Below, in pieces: positions 8,449 through 17,245 of a DNA stretch of 64,000 nucleotides (position 1 is the stretch's first letter; the number at the start of each line of letters is the position of its first letter). Below the pieces are notes generated by a model, which was not told the DNA's origin, made no database searches, and saw only the letters and a list, made by a program, of their open reading frames with translations. The stretch lies in the NCBI GenBank assembly GCA_965205155.1, contig OZ242033.1, forward strand, positions 1,426,001-1,490,000, given 5' to 3'. The translations under genes were made by a program, and so were the position numbers. The DNA comes from Aldehydirespirator sp965205155 (GTDB lineage Bacteria; Actinomycetota; Acidimicrobiia; Acidimicrobiales; Aldehydirespiratoraceae).

Positions 8449-8970
8449 TTAGGACACCTCGAAGCACCAGCGGACGGTGTCGGCCTCCTCGGGGCGGGCG
8501 ATCAGCACGAACGTCGCCACCGCGCAATTGGTGTCGGGGGACAGGGCCTCGATGAGGCGGCCCTCGCCCGGGTCGAACTCGAACCGGTTGAGGCCTTCGA
8601 TGTGGTTGACCTCGGCGGTCACGTCGACGCCGTTGCCGGCCTGCTCGCTGGGGTAAACAACGAGAGACGACAGCCGGTAACGGGCATCGAGGACCACGCC
8701 CACCTGTTGTTGCTGGAGCACCTCGTCGCCGGGGCTCGGGATGACGCGATTCACGGCGGGACTCGCGGTGACTGCACTGTCGGCGTCGTCGTCGCCCGAG
8801 CCGACGAGGGCAGCCACGACGAAGCCCAGGATCCCGAACAGAATCAGCGCGGCGATGCTGACGCGGATCCGCAACGAGCTGCGCGGGGGCGGGGGCATGT
8901 CGGGGCTGGGTTTCCCACTCCTAGTCACTTTGCTCACGGGTTGTTCGGGCCCTGGTCCGTTGGTGGTCAT
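8449..8970 (-). CDS. Membrane-anchored protein of unknown function
   Basis: 173 residues. A proline-rich cytoplasmic N-terminus is followed by one membrane span (IRVSIAALILFGILGFVVAALVG), then an acidic linker (GDDDADS) and an extracytoplasmic domain of about 110 residues containing two cysteines (NCAVATF and VRWCFEV) that could form a disulfide. I chose ATG 8970; the frame is open further upstream but loses protein-like character there. It is convergent with the methyltransferase, whose stop is 8 bp away, and divergent from the pseudokinase. I do not recognise the family. Confidence 0.65.
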   Translation of the reverse strand: MTTNGPGPEQPVSKVTRSGKPSPDMPPPPRSSLRIRVSIAALILFGILGFVVAALVGSGDDDADSAVTASPAVNRVIPSPGDEVLQQQQVGVVLDARYRLSSLVVYPSEQAGNGVDVTAEVNHIEGLNRFEFDPGEGRLIEALSPDTNCAVATFVLIARPEEADTVRWCFEVS

Positions 8971-9050
8971 CGCATCCCGCACGGTACCGGGCTCAGGTGC
9001 CGAAGAATGTGCGCTGGTAGGTACGAGCCCTCGCGGTGCGGCGGTGTATC

Positions 9051-9102
9051 TCCCGCTCTTGTTCGCTGCGCTCACGGGCCGCTCGGGCCACGGCCTCGCC
9101 CG
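9051..9102. repeat. Second interspersed repeat, copy 1
   Basis: About 50 bp in the divergent gap between 8970 and 9190. It is nearly identical to 44110-44160: about 39 bp (9060-9098) differ at a single position, containing the core CTCACGGGCCGCTCGGGCCA. Both copies sit upstream of a minus-strand gene start (8970 and 44084). The rest of this gap holds no clear gene. Confidence 0.7.
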
Positions 9103-9189
9103 TTTGGGCCGGCTCGCGCGCCTACCCGCTCGGCCTCTGGGAGCGGTGAGCGGGTGAGAGTCCCGGACCGTGCTGTCCTGGGCGGTACC

Positions 9190-10989
9190 GTGACGACGGT
9201 GATCGCCAACCAGGACGCGAGCCGGGCATTCGGCGGCCGCTACCGGCTGCTGGAGTTCGTCGGAGAGGGATCGAACGCTCGCGTCTACGTGGCCGAGGAC
9301 CTCACGCTGCTCCGGCGGGTGGCGCTCAAGATCCTGCGCGCCGACACCGCCGAGCACGCCGGCTTCCCGGAGCGCTTCGCCGAGGAAATGCGAGCGACCT
9401 CAGCGCTCAGCCACCCTCGAGTGCTGCCGGTGTACGACTGGGGCCTCAAGCCGCAGCCATACGCGGTGACGGAGTACCTCACCGGCGGAAGTCTGGCTGC
9501 GGTCCTGCGTGAGGGGTACCGGCTCACTCCCTCGCAGGCGCTCATGGTCGGACTGGAAGCCGCCCGGGCGCTGGTGAACATCCACAAGGGCGGCCGAGCG
9601 CACCTCGGCTTGACGCCCGCCAGCATCCTGTTCGACTCGGGTTCCCGTCCCTACATCTCCGACCTCGGGCTGGCTGCGGCCCTTGAGGCGGCCGCTCAAC
9701 CGCCGCCGGAGGTCGGCGACGCAGGCGCGATCGAGGCCGCCGAGCCGGCCGCAGCCTCCACGGCCGCGGCTGCAGCCGGGGTGGGTGGCGCGCCGGTGAG
9801 CTACTCCCGGATCGACCAGGCGCAGGACGTGCACGACCTGGCCCTAACCCTGTGCGAGGCCGTCACCGGCGCCAGGAACCTCACCGTCGACGTCGGTGGC
9901 CCGGACCCGATTCCCATCACCGCCCTCGGCCCGCTTCAAGCCGTTCTCGAGCGCGCCATCGCGGCCGACCCCATCGGAAGGCTGACCGCCGCCGAACTGG
10001 CATCGGAGCTGCTGCGGGTGGCGCCCTTGCTGCCGCGCCCCGATCCGCTGCCGCTGGCTATCCTCAAGACACCGCCCGCCGATGCGGGTCCGACCCGCGA
10101 CGACAGCGCGGAAGCCTTCAAGCAGCTCGGGCCGACGGTGTCGGAGCGTTCGGCGATCCCCCACGACGACGTCCCTCGCCGGCGGTGGCCGGGGCTGGTG
10201 CTGGCCGCCCTGCTCGTCATCGGCGGCGCAGCCGGCGGGGTTTGGGCTTGGCTCTCCGGCGAATCCGACCCCACCGTTCCCGAGCTCGGTGGGCACACGG
10301 GCGTCGCGGCCGCGTCGGCCGCGGCCGACGCGGGTTGGGAAGTCAACGAGATACTGGTTCGCGCCCCGGACACCGAGCGCGGGGAGATCGTCCGCACCGA
10401 GCCCGCAGCCGGCGAACCGCTCGGCGAAGGCGCCACGTTGGACGTGTTCATCTCTCTGGGCGAGCCGCTGATCCTGGTCTCCGACCTGGAAGGCCTGTAC
10501 TTCGGCCTGACGGTGGGCGAGGCCACCGGAGAACTGGATGCCGCCGGCTTCGGCGTGGTCGGCGAGACGCTCGTCAACGACGAAGTGGTTCCGGCCGGGA
10601 ACGTGATCGGCCTCGATGTCGCCGAGGGCGTCTACGAACTCGAGGCCGGCAGCGACGTCATGCTGCTGGTATCGGACGGCCCGGCTGATCGCAGAGTTCC
10701 CGCGGTGCCCGAGAGCCGGGAGCCGCGGGCCGCCGCCGACGCACTGGCGGCACTCCGGCTGGCGCCGCGAGTCGTGACGGAGTTCTCGGCCGACGTGCCC
10801 GAGGGAAGCGTGATCGGCTTCCGCCCGGCCAGCGGCAGTGCGGTGCCGATCGAAAGCACGGTGCGGGTCAGGGTCTCGCTCGGGCCCATGCCGCCGCCGG
10901 AGCCTGAGGAGCCGGTCGAGGGCGAGGAGGGAGAGGAAGCCCCCGAGTCCGGGGGCGAGGATTCCCCCGAAGCGGGCTCCGGCGGGTAG
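9190..10989 (+). CDS. PASTA-domain serine/threonine kinase homologue, probable pseudokinase
   Basis: 599 residues from GTG 9190. The N-terminal kinase fold has a glycine loop (VGEGSNARVYVAED) and the ATP-lysine motif VALKILR near residue 45. The catalytic loop reads HLGLTPASILFD near 137 where active kinases have HRDLKPxN, and the DFG is DLG near 158, so the catalytic aspartate is missing. A single membrane span (WPGLVLAALLVIGGAAGGVWAWL) at about 335-355 is followed by three PASTA repeats of about 65 residues and an acidic Pro/Glu/Gly-rich tail. PASTA domains usually sense cell-wall fragments. A catalytically dead sensor or scaffold is the likely role. Confidence 0.8.
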   Translation: MTTVIANQDASRAFGGRYRLLEFVGEGSNARVYVAEDLTLLRRVALKILRADTAEHAGFPERFAEEMRATSALSHPRVLPVYDWGLKPQPYAVTEYLTGGSLAAVLREGYRLTPSQALMVGLEAARALVNIHKGGRAHLGLTPASILFDSGSRPYISDLGLAAALEAAAQPPPEVGDAGAIEAAEPAAASTAAAAAGVGGAPVSYSRIDQAQDVHDLALTLCEAVTGARNLTVDVGGPDPIPITALGPLQAVLERAIAADPIGRLTAAELASELLRVAPLLPRPDPLPLAILKTPPADAGPTRDDSAEAFKQLGPTVSERSAIPHDDVPRRRWPGLVLAALLVIGGAAGGVWAWLSGESDPTVPELGGHTGVAAASAAADAGWEVNEILVRAPDTERGEIVRTEPAAGEPLGEGATLDVFISLGEPLILVSDLEGLYFGLTVGEATGELDAAGFGVVGETLVNDEVVPAGNVIGLDVAEGVYELEAGSDVMLLVSDGPADRRVPAVPESREPRAAADALAALRLAPRVVTEFSADVPEGSVIGFRPASGSAVPIESTVRVRVSLGPMPPPEPEEPVEGEEGEEAPESGGEDSPEAGSGG

Positions 10990-11011
10990 GCGTCGGGCCT
11001 ATCCTTCCGAC

Positions 11012-11314
11012 GTGTCCGGGCGGATCACCCGCGAAGAGGCGGCCCATGTGGCCCGGTTGGCCCGCCTGCGCTTCAGCGACGAAGAACTGGATGAGCTCGC
11101 GGCGCAGCTCTCCGCGGTGCTCGACCACGCCGCCGACGTCGAAGCGCTCGACGTGACCGGCATAGAACCGACATCGCATCCCCACCCGCTCGTCAACGTG
11201 ACGCGGGACGACGAGGTGCGGTCCTCGCTCGAGCGAGACGAGGTTCTGGCCCAGGCACCGTCGGTCGAGGACGGCCAGTTCCGGGTGCCGCCGATCCTGG
11301 GCGAGGCGCCGTGA
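11012..11314 (+). CDS. gatC: Glu/Asp-tRNA(Gln/Asn) amidotransferase subunit C
   Basis: 100 residues from GTG 11012. The ITREEAAHVARLARLRFSDEELDELAAQL N-terminus and the C-terminal FRVPPILGEAP are the classic GatC pattern (a short wrapper linking GatA and GatB). First gene of gatC-gatA-gatB; 46 bp before gatA. Needed for making Gln-tRNA and/or Asn-tRNA by the indirect route. The pseudokinase gene ends 22 bp upstream and may be co-transcribed. Confidence 0.93.
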   Translation: MSGRITREEAAHVARLARLRFSDEELDELAAQLSAVLDHAADVEALDVTGIEPTSHPHPLVNVTRDDEVRSSLERDEVLAQAPSVEDGQFRVPPILGEAP

Positions 11315-11360
11315 GTCGAGGAGGCAGGTTCGAGTTGTCGCTGAGCCGGGAGACGGCGCC

Positions 11361-12848
11361 GTGACTGCACTGGCTATTGCGGCTGCGGTGAAGTCCGGGG
11401 AACGCACTGCCTCCGACATCCTGGAGGAGCATCTGGACCGCATCGACGACCGGGACGGCGAGATCGGCGCCTTCAACATGGTGATGGCCGACGATGCCCG
11501 CTCCGACGCCGCCAGGATCGACACGGCCTTGGCCAAGGGCGATCCGGTCGGGCCGCTGGCCGGCGTGCCCGTGGCGCTCAAGGACAACCTGTGCACCAGG
11601 GGAGTCCCCACCACTTGCTCGTCACGGATGCTCGAGGGTTGGCGTCCCCCGTACGACGCCACCGTGGTGCAGCGGCTTCGCTCCGCCGGCGCGGTGGTGG
11701 TCGGCAAGACCAACCTCGACGAGTTCGCCATGGGCTCCTCCACCGAGAACTCCGCCTTCGGGCCCACCCGCAACCCCCATGACACCAGCCGGGTACCAGG
11801 AGGCTCCAGCGGAGGCTCGGCAGCGGCGGTGGCCGCGGGGTTCGCTCCGCTGGCGCTCGGGTCCGACACGGGAGGGTCGATCCGCCAGCCGGCCGCGCTG
11901 TGCGGTGTGGTCGGCCTCAAGCCCACCTACGGAAGGGTGTCGCGCTACGGGCTGGTCGCGTTCGCGTCGTCACTCGACCAGGTCGGCCCCATCGCGTCGA
12001 ATGTGGCCGACGCGGCAGCCTGCTTCGAGGCCATCTCGGGGCACGACCCGCTCGACTCGACATCGTTGGACGGCACCCGCGAGCCGGTCGTCGCCGGCTT
12101 AGGACAGGGCGTGGAGGGCCTGCGAGTCGGGATCCTGGCCGAGTTGTGCGCCGGGAGCGCCCATGTAGCGGGTGCGGCGGGGTTGGAGGGAGTCTCGGCG
12201 GTAGAGGGCGTCGCGGCCGATGTCACCGCCCGGGTCGACGACGCCGCGACCGCCCTGGAGGCTGCGGGCGCCACGATCTCCGTCGTGTCGGCGCCGTCGG
12301 CGGTGCTGGGCCTGTCGGCCTACTACCTGATCGCGCCGGCCGAGGCCTCCAGCAATCTGGCCCGCTACGACGGTGTGCGCTACGGGCTGCGGGTCGGCGC
12401 CGCCAACGCCGCGGAGATGAACGTCAACACCCGCACCGCTGGCTTCGGGGCCGAGGTCAAGCGCCGGATCATGCTCGGCACCTACGCGTTGTCCGCGGGC
12501 TACTACGACGCCTTCTACGGCAAGGCGCTGCGGGTGCGCACGCTGATGCTCCGGGAGTTCGCCGCGGCCTACGCCGACGTCGACGTCCTGTTGTGCCCGA
12601 CCGCGCCGACCACCGCATTCGAGCTCGGGGCCAAGACGGCCGACCCGCTGCTGATGTACCTGAACGACGTGTGCACGATCCCGTCGAACCTCACGGGCCA
12701 CCCGGCGGTGTCGGTGCCGTTCGGCTGCGGCGACGACGGTCTGCCCGTAGGCGTGCAGCTCATGGGACCGGCCCTGTCGGAGCCGGTGCTGCTGCGGGCC
12801 GCAGCCGTGCTCGAGAAGGCCGAGCCCTCCGGCGGCGGTGCGCAATGA
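11361..12848 (+). CDS. gatA: Glu/Asp-tRNA amidotransferase subunit A (amidase)
   Basis: 495 residues from GTG 11361. Amidase-signature protein that releases ammonia from glutamine. The Ser-cisSer-Lys triad is visible: lysine in PVALKDNLC, the first serine in the GGSSGGSAAAV loop, and the nucleophile serine in GSDTGGSIRQPAALCG. The substrate-binding part contains LKPTYGRVSRYGL. The stop overlaps gatB by ATGA at 12845-12848, so translation is coupled. There is an insertion relative to the shortest GatA forms around residues 255-295 (AGAAGLEGVSAVEGVAADV). Confidence 0.96.
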   Translation: MTALAIAAAVKSGERTASDILEEHLDRIDDRDGEIGAFNMVMADDARSDAARIDTALAKGDPVGPLAGVPVALKDNLCTRGVPTTCSSRMLEGWRPPYDATVVQRLRSAGAVVVGKTNLDEFAMGSSTENSAFGPTRNPHDTSRVPGGSSGGSAAAVAAGFAPLALGSDTGGSIRQPAALCGVVGLKPTYGRVSRYGLVAFASSLDQVGPIASNVADAAACFEAISGHDPLDSTSLDGTREPVVAGLGQGVEGLRVGILAELCAGSAHVAGAAGLEGVSAVEGVAADVTARVDDAATALEAAGATISVVSAPSAVLGLSAYYLIAPAEASSNLARYDGVRYGLRVGAANAAEMNVNTRTAGFGAEVKRRIMLGTYALSAGYYDAFYGKALRVRTLMLREFAAAYADVDVLLCPTAPTTAFELGAKTADPLLMYLNDVCTIPSNLTGHPAVSVPFGCGDDGLPVGVQLMGPALSEPVLLRAAAVLEKAEPSGGGAQ

Positions 12849-14314
12849 GCGGGGCTGCGCTCGTGCGGGAGCCGGCGCTGCCCGGGGGCTGGGAGCTGGT
12901 AGTCGGCTTGGAGGTCCATGTGGAGCTGAGCACGTCCACCAAGCTGTTCTGCGGTTGCGCCAACCGTTTCGGCGACGAGCCCAACACCAACGTCTGCCCG
13001 GTGTGTCTGGGACTGCCGGGCTCGCTGCCGGTGGCCAACGCGGCTGCGGTGGACTTCGCCATGCGCCTGGGCCGGGCCCTCGGATGCGAGGTGCGGGGGG
13101 CCGTGTTCGCCCGCAAGAACTACTTCTACCCGGACATGCCCAAGGACTACCAGATCTCCCAGTACGACCAGCCCACCAACACCGACGGCCGCCTCGAGCT
13201 TCCCGACGGCCACACCGTCGGGATCGAGCGGGCCCATATCGAGGAGGACACCGGCAAGACCACCCACATCGGCGGGGGCGGGCGCATCCACGACGCCGAC
13301 TTCGCTCTGGTCGACTACAACCGCGCTGGGGTGCCGCTGGTGGAGATCGTCAGCCGCCCCGACATCCGCACCGCCGAGCAGGCCAGGTCCTATGTGCGGG
13401 AGCTGCGGGCCATCCTGCTGGCCACCGGCGTGTCCGACGCCCGGATGGAGGAGGGCTCGATGCGGGTGGACGCCAACGTGTCGGTCCGCCCGGCCGGCTC
13501 CGGTGAGCTCCGCACCCGCTGCGAGATCAAGAACCTGAGCTCGCTGCGGTCCCTGGGCCGGGCCATCGCCTACGAGGCGCAGCGCCATGTGGACCTGTGG
13601 TCGGGCGGCGAGCGGCCCCGCCAGGAGACCCGCCACTGGGACGAGGCGAACGGGCGCACCACGCCGGGCCGTTCCAAGGAGGACGCCGACGACTACCGGT
13701 ACTTCCAGGATCCCGACCTGGTGCCACTGGCGCCGGCGGCCGAGACGATCGCGGCCATCGACGCGGCGCTGCCGCCGCTGCCGGCCGCCCGACGGGCCGA
13801 GCTGGTCGCAGCGGGTGCGGGAGCGGTGGCCGCGGAGGATGCCGCCCTGCTGGTGGAACGGGATCAGGACGGACTGGTGCGGGCGGCCATCGCGGCCGGC
13901 GCCGACCCGGCCCTGACCGCCACCCGGGTGGTGAACGACCTGGCCCTCGACGACTGGTCGAAGGTGACGCCGGACGGTCTGGCCGCGCTGGTCGCCATGG
14001 AGGACGCTGGAGAGGTCACCGCCACCCAGGCCAAGCAGGTGCTGGCCGAGATGGCCGAGGGGGGCGACACCCCGGAGGCGATCGCGCGGCGCCGGGGCTT
14101 CGAGGCCATGGCCGGTGACGACCTTGCCGCGGTCTTGGACGGGGTCATTGCCGACAACCCCGACGCGTGGGACCGCTATTGCGCCGGCGACGAGTCCGAC
14201 CGCAAGAAGCTGGCCGGCTTCCTGACCGGCCAGGTCATGCGGGCCACCAGAGGCCAAGCCGACGGAGCCGCCGTCAACCGCCTCCTTGCTGCCATGGCAC
14301 GATCGCGCCCCTAG
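12845..14314 (+). CDS. gatB: Glu/Asp-tRNA amidotransferase subunit B
   Basis: 489 residues. Kinase-like subunit that activates the mischarged Glu- or Asp-tRNA. The N-terminus has WELVVGLEVHVELSTSTKLFCGC and CPVCLGLPGSLPV (zinc-binding cysteines). Next come KNYFYPDMPKDYQISQYDQP, MRVDANVSVRP and SKEDADDYRYFQDPDLVP, and a C-terminal YqeY-like tail (GFLTGQVMRATRGQADG). Starts in the ATGA overlap with gatA. It converges with the hydrolase on the other strand, overlapping by four bases. Confidence 0.96.
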   Translation: MSGAALVREPALPGGWELVVGLEVHVELSTSTKLFCGCANRFGDEPNTNVCPVCLGLPGSLPVANAAAVDFAMRLGRALGCEVRGAVFARKNYFYPDMPKDYQISQYDQPTNTDGRLELPDGHTVGIERAHIEEDTGKTTHIGGGGRIHDADFALVDYNRAGVPLVEIVSRPDIRTAEQARSYVRELRAILLATGVSDARMEEGSMRVDANVSVRPAGSGELRTRCEIKNLSSLRSLGRAIAYEAQRHVDLWSGGERPRQETRHWDEANGRTTPGRSKEDADDYRYFQDPDLVPLAPAAETIAAIDAALPPLPAARRAELVAAGAGAVAAEDAALLVERDQDGLVRAAIAAGADPALTATRVVNDLALDDWSKVTPDGLAALVAMEDAGEVTATQAKQVLAEMAEGGDTPEAIARRRGFEAMAGDDLAAVLDGVIADNPDAWDRYCAGDESDRKKLAGFLTGQVMRATRGQADGAAVNRLLAAMARSRP

Positions 14315-15285
14315 AAGACGTCGCCATCGCGTGCGGAGATCACAGGGCCACGGAACGTCTCGGAGACTTCCTCTACGAGCGCGTTCGGGTTGAAGGGCTC
14401 CGAGTAGTTCTGTTCGTGGTGTAGCACGAGGGTACCGACCCCTGCTCTCGTCGCCAGTCGTCCGAGGTGCTGGCTCTCGATGTGGAACAGCTCCGCATGG
14501 CCCTCCGCCTCGCTCCGCCAGGGAGTTGACTCATTGGTGTACGCCTTAGCGCACACATCGCTGAACAACAGGTCTGCACCGGCGGCAGCGTTGGCGAAAC
14601 TCCGCCCGCCGGCTCCGTCACCGGCCCAAACGATGGTGCGGTCGGTGCTCCGGAAGCAGTAACCGAAGTTCTGTTCGAACCCACCGTGGGGTCTCAAGAA
14701 CGCCTCGATCTCGACTCTCCCGTCACGGTAGACGACTCCAGGCTTGTGGATCTCGTGTGCAGTCGCGCGCCAGCCCCGGTCCTCCTTGCCCTCCGGACCC
14801 TTCACCCGTTCGAGGATGTCACCTCGATAGGCCTCGAGGATTCCCTCCACGAGGTTCGCGGTCCCGACTGGGCCATAAACGTCGAGCGGCTGGTCCTTTC
14901 CGCAGGTCCATGGAAGGAACATCAAGCTCGGAAGCCCGATTGTGTGGTCGGAATGGAGGTGCGTCAGGAAGATCCTGGTCAGCCGCCTGGGAGCGAACGC
15001 GTCGGCGAGTCGACCCTCATGAGACATGGCCGCCTTGGCGATACCGCGCCAGATCCCTTCTCCGGCATCGATGAGATAAGGCACGTCATCGACAACAACG
15101 GCCCCCCCTGGGCCATTGCGGAAGGGGGTTGGTTCAGGCTTGCCCGAGCCGAGCATGACTGCAAGCGAGGTCGCGCCCTCAGGAGCCAGCCACCGGGGCG
15201 GCCCCGGATCGTGCCTAGCCTCAGCGGTGAGATACACGCTCGGGGTTCCGGAGTCCTGGCTTGCAGGTTGCGCGCTGGTCGTCAT
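14311..15285 (-). CDS. Metallo-beta-lactamase-fold hydrolase
   Basis: 324 residues with the zinc-binding signature FLTHLHSDHTIGLPSL near residue 110, a second site aspartate in WAGDGAGG, and a late histidine (LVLHHEQNY). The layout is like RNase Z or arylsulfatase-like members. It is the last gene of the transporter operon: its ATG overlaps the ATPase stop (ATGA at 15282-15285). Co-expression with an ABC importer suggests it acts on the imported compound, but the substrate is unknown. Confidence 0.75.
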   Translation of the reverse strand: MTTSAQPASQDSGTPSVYLTAEARHDPGPPRWLAPEGATSLAVMLGSGKPEPTPFRNGPGGAVVVDDVPYLIDAGEGIWRGIAKAAMSHEGRLADAFAPRRLTRIFLTHLHSDHTIGLPSLMFLPWTCGKDQPLDVYGPVGTANLVEGILEAYRGDILERVKGPEGKEDRGWRATAHEIHKPGVVYRDGRVEIEAFLRPHGGFEQNFGYCFRSTDRTIVWAGDGAGGRSFANAAAGADLLFSDVCAKAYTNESTPWRSEAEGHAELFHIESQHLGRLATRAGVGTLVLHHEQNYSEPFNPNALVEEVSETFRGPVISARDGDVF

Positions 15286-16472
15286 CGGGTCCCCGTTTCT
15301 GCTAGCTCCACACGTGCCTGATCGCCGTCGTGGTCGAATAGATGAGCACAGTTGGGCCGGAGGCCGATGGCCACCGTGCGGCCGTCGGAAACATCGGCTG
15401 GTGGAGGCCCCGGCACACGCGACACCAAGCTGGTCTCCCCGACGTGAACGTGCAGCAGCGTCTCCGAGCCGAGCGGTTCCGTGAACGTCACAACACCGTC
15501 GGCGACGGAGTCTTCGGTGGTGCCCGAGCGATGCACCAGCAGATCCTCCGGGCGCACACCCAGCAGGTAGGTGCCGTCCGGTATCAGGGACGTCATGGCT
15601 GCGGTGAGGGAGCGCCCCAATTGCTCTGTCGACGTAGTTGCCTCGAGATCAACGAGGCTTGCCTGCTCACCCTTGACTTGAATTCGTAGCAGATTGATGG
15701 TTGGACTGCCGATGAAGCCAGCGACGAATGCGCTCGCCGGGGACTCATACATCTCCAGCGGAGCCGCGACTTGTTCAATCCTCCCCTCGTTCATCAGTAC
15801 AATTCTGTCTGCAATAGTCATTGCCTCGACTTGGTCATGAGTGACAAGGATCGATGTAATGTCCAGTTCACGTTGGATCTGCGCGATATCTACTCGCAGA
15901 GATGAGCGAAGCTTTGCGTCAAGATTGGAGAGAGGTTCATCCATCAGCAACAGCGACGGTTGCAACACAATAGCTCGCGCCAGTGCCACACGCTGTTGCT
16001 GGCCGCCGGAGAGTTCATGGACCCTTCGATGCCCTAGCCCGCTGAGTTGAACAGTTTCAAGAATCTCATTGACGCGATCAGCGATTCTCTCCTTCGGCAG
16101 CCGTCGCATGCGTAAACCGAATGCGACGTTCTGATAGACGTTTCGATGCGGAAACAGTGCATAGTCCTGAAAGACGAATCCCATGTCGCGGTGATTTGCG
16201 GGGACTCTAGTGATGTCGCGTCCATGCAGACTGATGGACCCGGAGTCAGGGGTGAGTAGCCCATTGATCAGTCTCAGAAGTGTCGTTTTTCCGCATCCGG
16301 ATGGACCGAGGAGAACCAGCATCTCTCCATCTGCTACATCCAGCGACAGGTCCGTCAAGATCTGTGTACCGCCGAGGGAGACACTCAGGTCACGTATACG
16401 AAGAGCGATGCTGGAGTCACTGCCACCATCGCCAACATGGGTCTGTGCATTCATCAGATGAACCTCGACCAC
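15282..16472 (-). CDS. ABC transporter ATPase, spermidine/putrescine/iron (PotA-like)
   Basis: 396 residues. Walker A LLGPSGCGKTTLLRL, Q-loop in FVFQDYALFPHRN, signature LSGGQQQRVALARAI and Walker B LLLMDEPLSNLDAKLR are all present. A C-terminal TOBE-like domain (LLGVRPEDLLVHRSG) is typical of the PotA/MalK group. Two starts are possible: ATG 16472, overlapping the permease by 19 bp, or ATG 16454 in a TGATG overlap with the permease stop. Energises the two permeases upstream in the operon. Confidence 0.9.
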   Translation of the reverse strand: MVEVHLMNAQTHVGDGGSDSSIALRIRDLSVSLGGTQILTDLSLDVADGEMLVLLGPSGCGKTTLLRLINGLLTPDSGSISLHGRDITRVPANHRDMGFVFQDYALFPHRNVYQNVAFGLRMRRLPKERIADRVNEILETVQLSGLGHRRVHELSGGQQQRVALARAIVLQPSLLLMDEPLSNLDAKLRSSLRVDIAQIQRELDITSILVTHDQVEAMTIADRIVLMNEGRIEQVAAPLEMYESPASAFVAGFIGSPTINLLRIQVKGEQASLVDLEATTSTEQLGRSLTAAMTSLIPDGTYLLGVRPEDLLVHRSGTTEDSVADGVVTFTEPLGSETLLHVHVGETSLVSRVPGPPPADVSDGRTVAIGLRPNCAHLFDHDGDQARVELAETGTR

Positions 16473-17245
16473 CTTATGAACCGTTCACCAAGCAGCTCTA
16501 GAATGACGATTACTCCGATCACGACCGCGCTTGCAGCGATAGCCGTCGGGTCGATGCCTTGACCTCGCTGCTCCACATAGATGCGCACAAGCAGCGGGAT
16601 GAAGCGTACGCCGGAGATGAACACCGACACGACGACGTCGGTGAACGAAATGACGAAACCAAAGACTGCACCGACAATCACGCCGGGCAGGACAAGAGGG
16701 AGGGTGACCTCGAAGAACGAGCGAACGGGTGAGGCTCCCAGGCTGCGCGCGGCCTGCTCGAGGCTCTGGCTCACGTACGCGAAACTCGTGAGCGTCATGC
16801 GGGCGACGTAGGGGAGCACCAACACGGCGTGGGCCATGACCAGTCCGACAGGCGTGCCCAGCAGGTCGATCACGGCATAGAACTGGAGCAGCGCAATCGC
16901 CCAGATGACGCGCGGCAGGAACAGCGACGACATCAAGAACGTGTGGACGACGTTCCTGCCCCCGAACTTGTAGCGGCTGAGCGCGTAGGTGGCGGGCAGA
17001 CCTACCGCTAGGGCGATGACTACGGAGTACCCGGCGAGAGCGATGCTCACCCGCAGCGCGGATTGATACTCCCGGTCCCTGAAGAAGGCGGCGAACCACC
17101 TGAAGGACCAGTCATCTGGAGGGAAGGTGAAGTACTCGGCGGGGTTGAATGCCGCAACCACGAGCACGACTATCGGCAGCAGAGTGAAGCACAGGGTCAT
17201 GTAGGCCACGACAACGAGCCCGATAGACGATCGGCGAGTCTCCAT
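16454..17245 (-). CDS. ABC transporter permease (PotC-like)
   Basis: 263 residues with six predicted spans and the EAA loop (QSLEQAARSLGASPVRSFFEVTLPLVLPG) that docks on the ATPase. Belongs to the CysTW/PotC binding-protein-dependent permease group. The start at 17245 directly adjoins the stop of the other permease, and the stop overlaps the ATPase start. Base composition across this gene is clearly less GC-rich than in the flanking gatB and MATE genes. Confidence 0.88.
   Translation of the reverse strand: METRRSSIGLVVVAYMTLCFTLLPIVVLVVAAFNPAEYFTFPPDDWSFRWFAAFFRDREYQSALRVSIALAGYSVVIALAVGLPATYALSRYKFGGRNVVHTFLMSSLFLPRVIWAIALLQFYAVIDLLGTPVGLVMAHAVLVLPYVARMTLTSFAYVSQSLEQAARSLGASPVRSFFEVTLPLVLPGVIVGAVFGFVISFTDVVVSVFISGVRFIPLLVRIYVEQRGQGIDPTAIAASAVVIGVIVILELLGERFIRWSRFI

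Noticed and set aside
8602..9189. Upstream extension of the PASTA pseudokinase
   Set aside because: It would run antisense through the membrane-protein gene and the repeat; the kinase fold starts right after GTG 9190.
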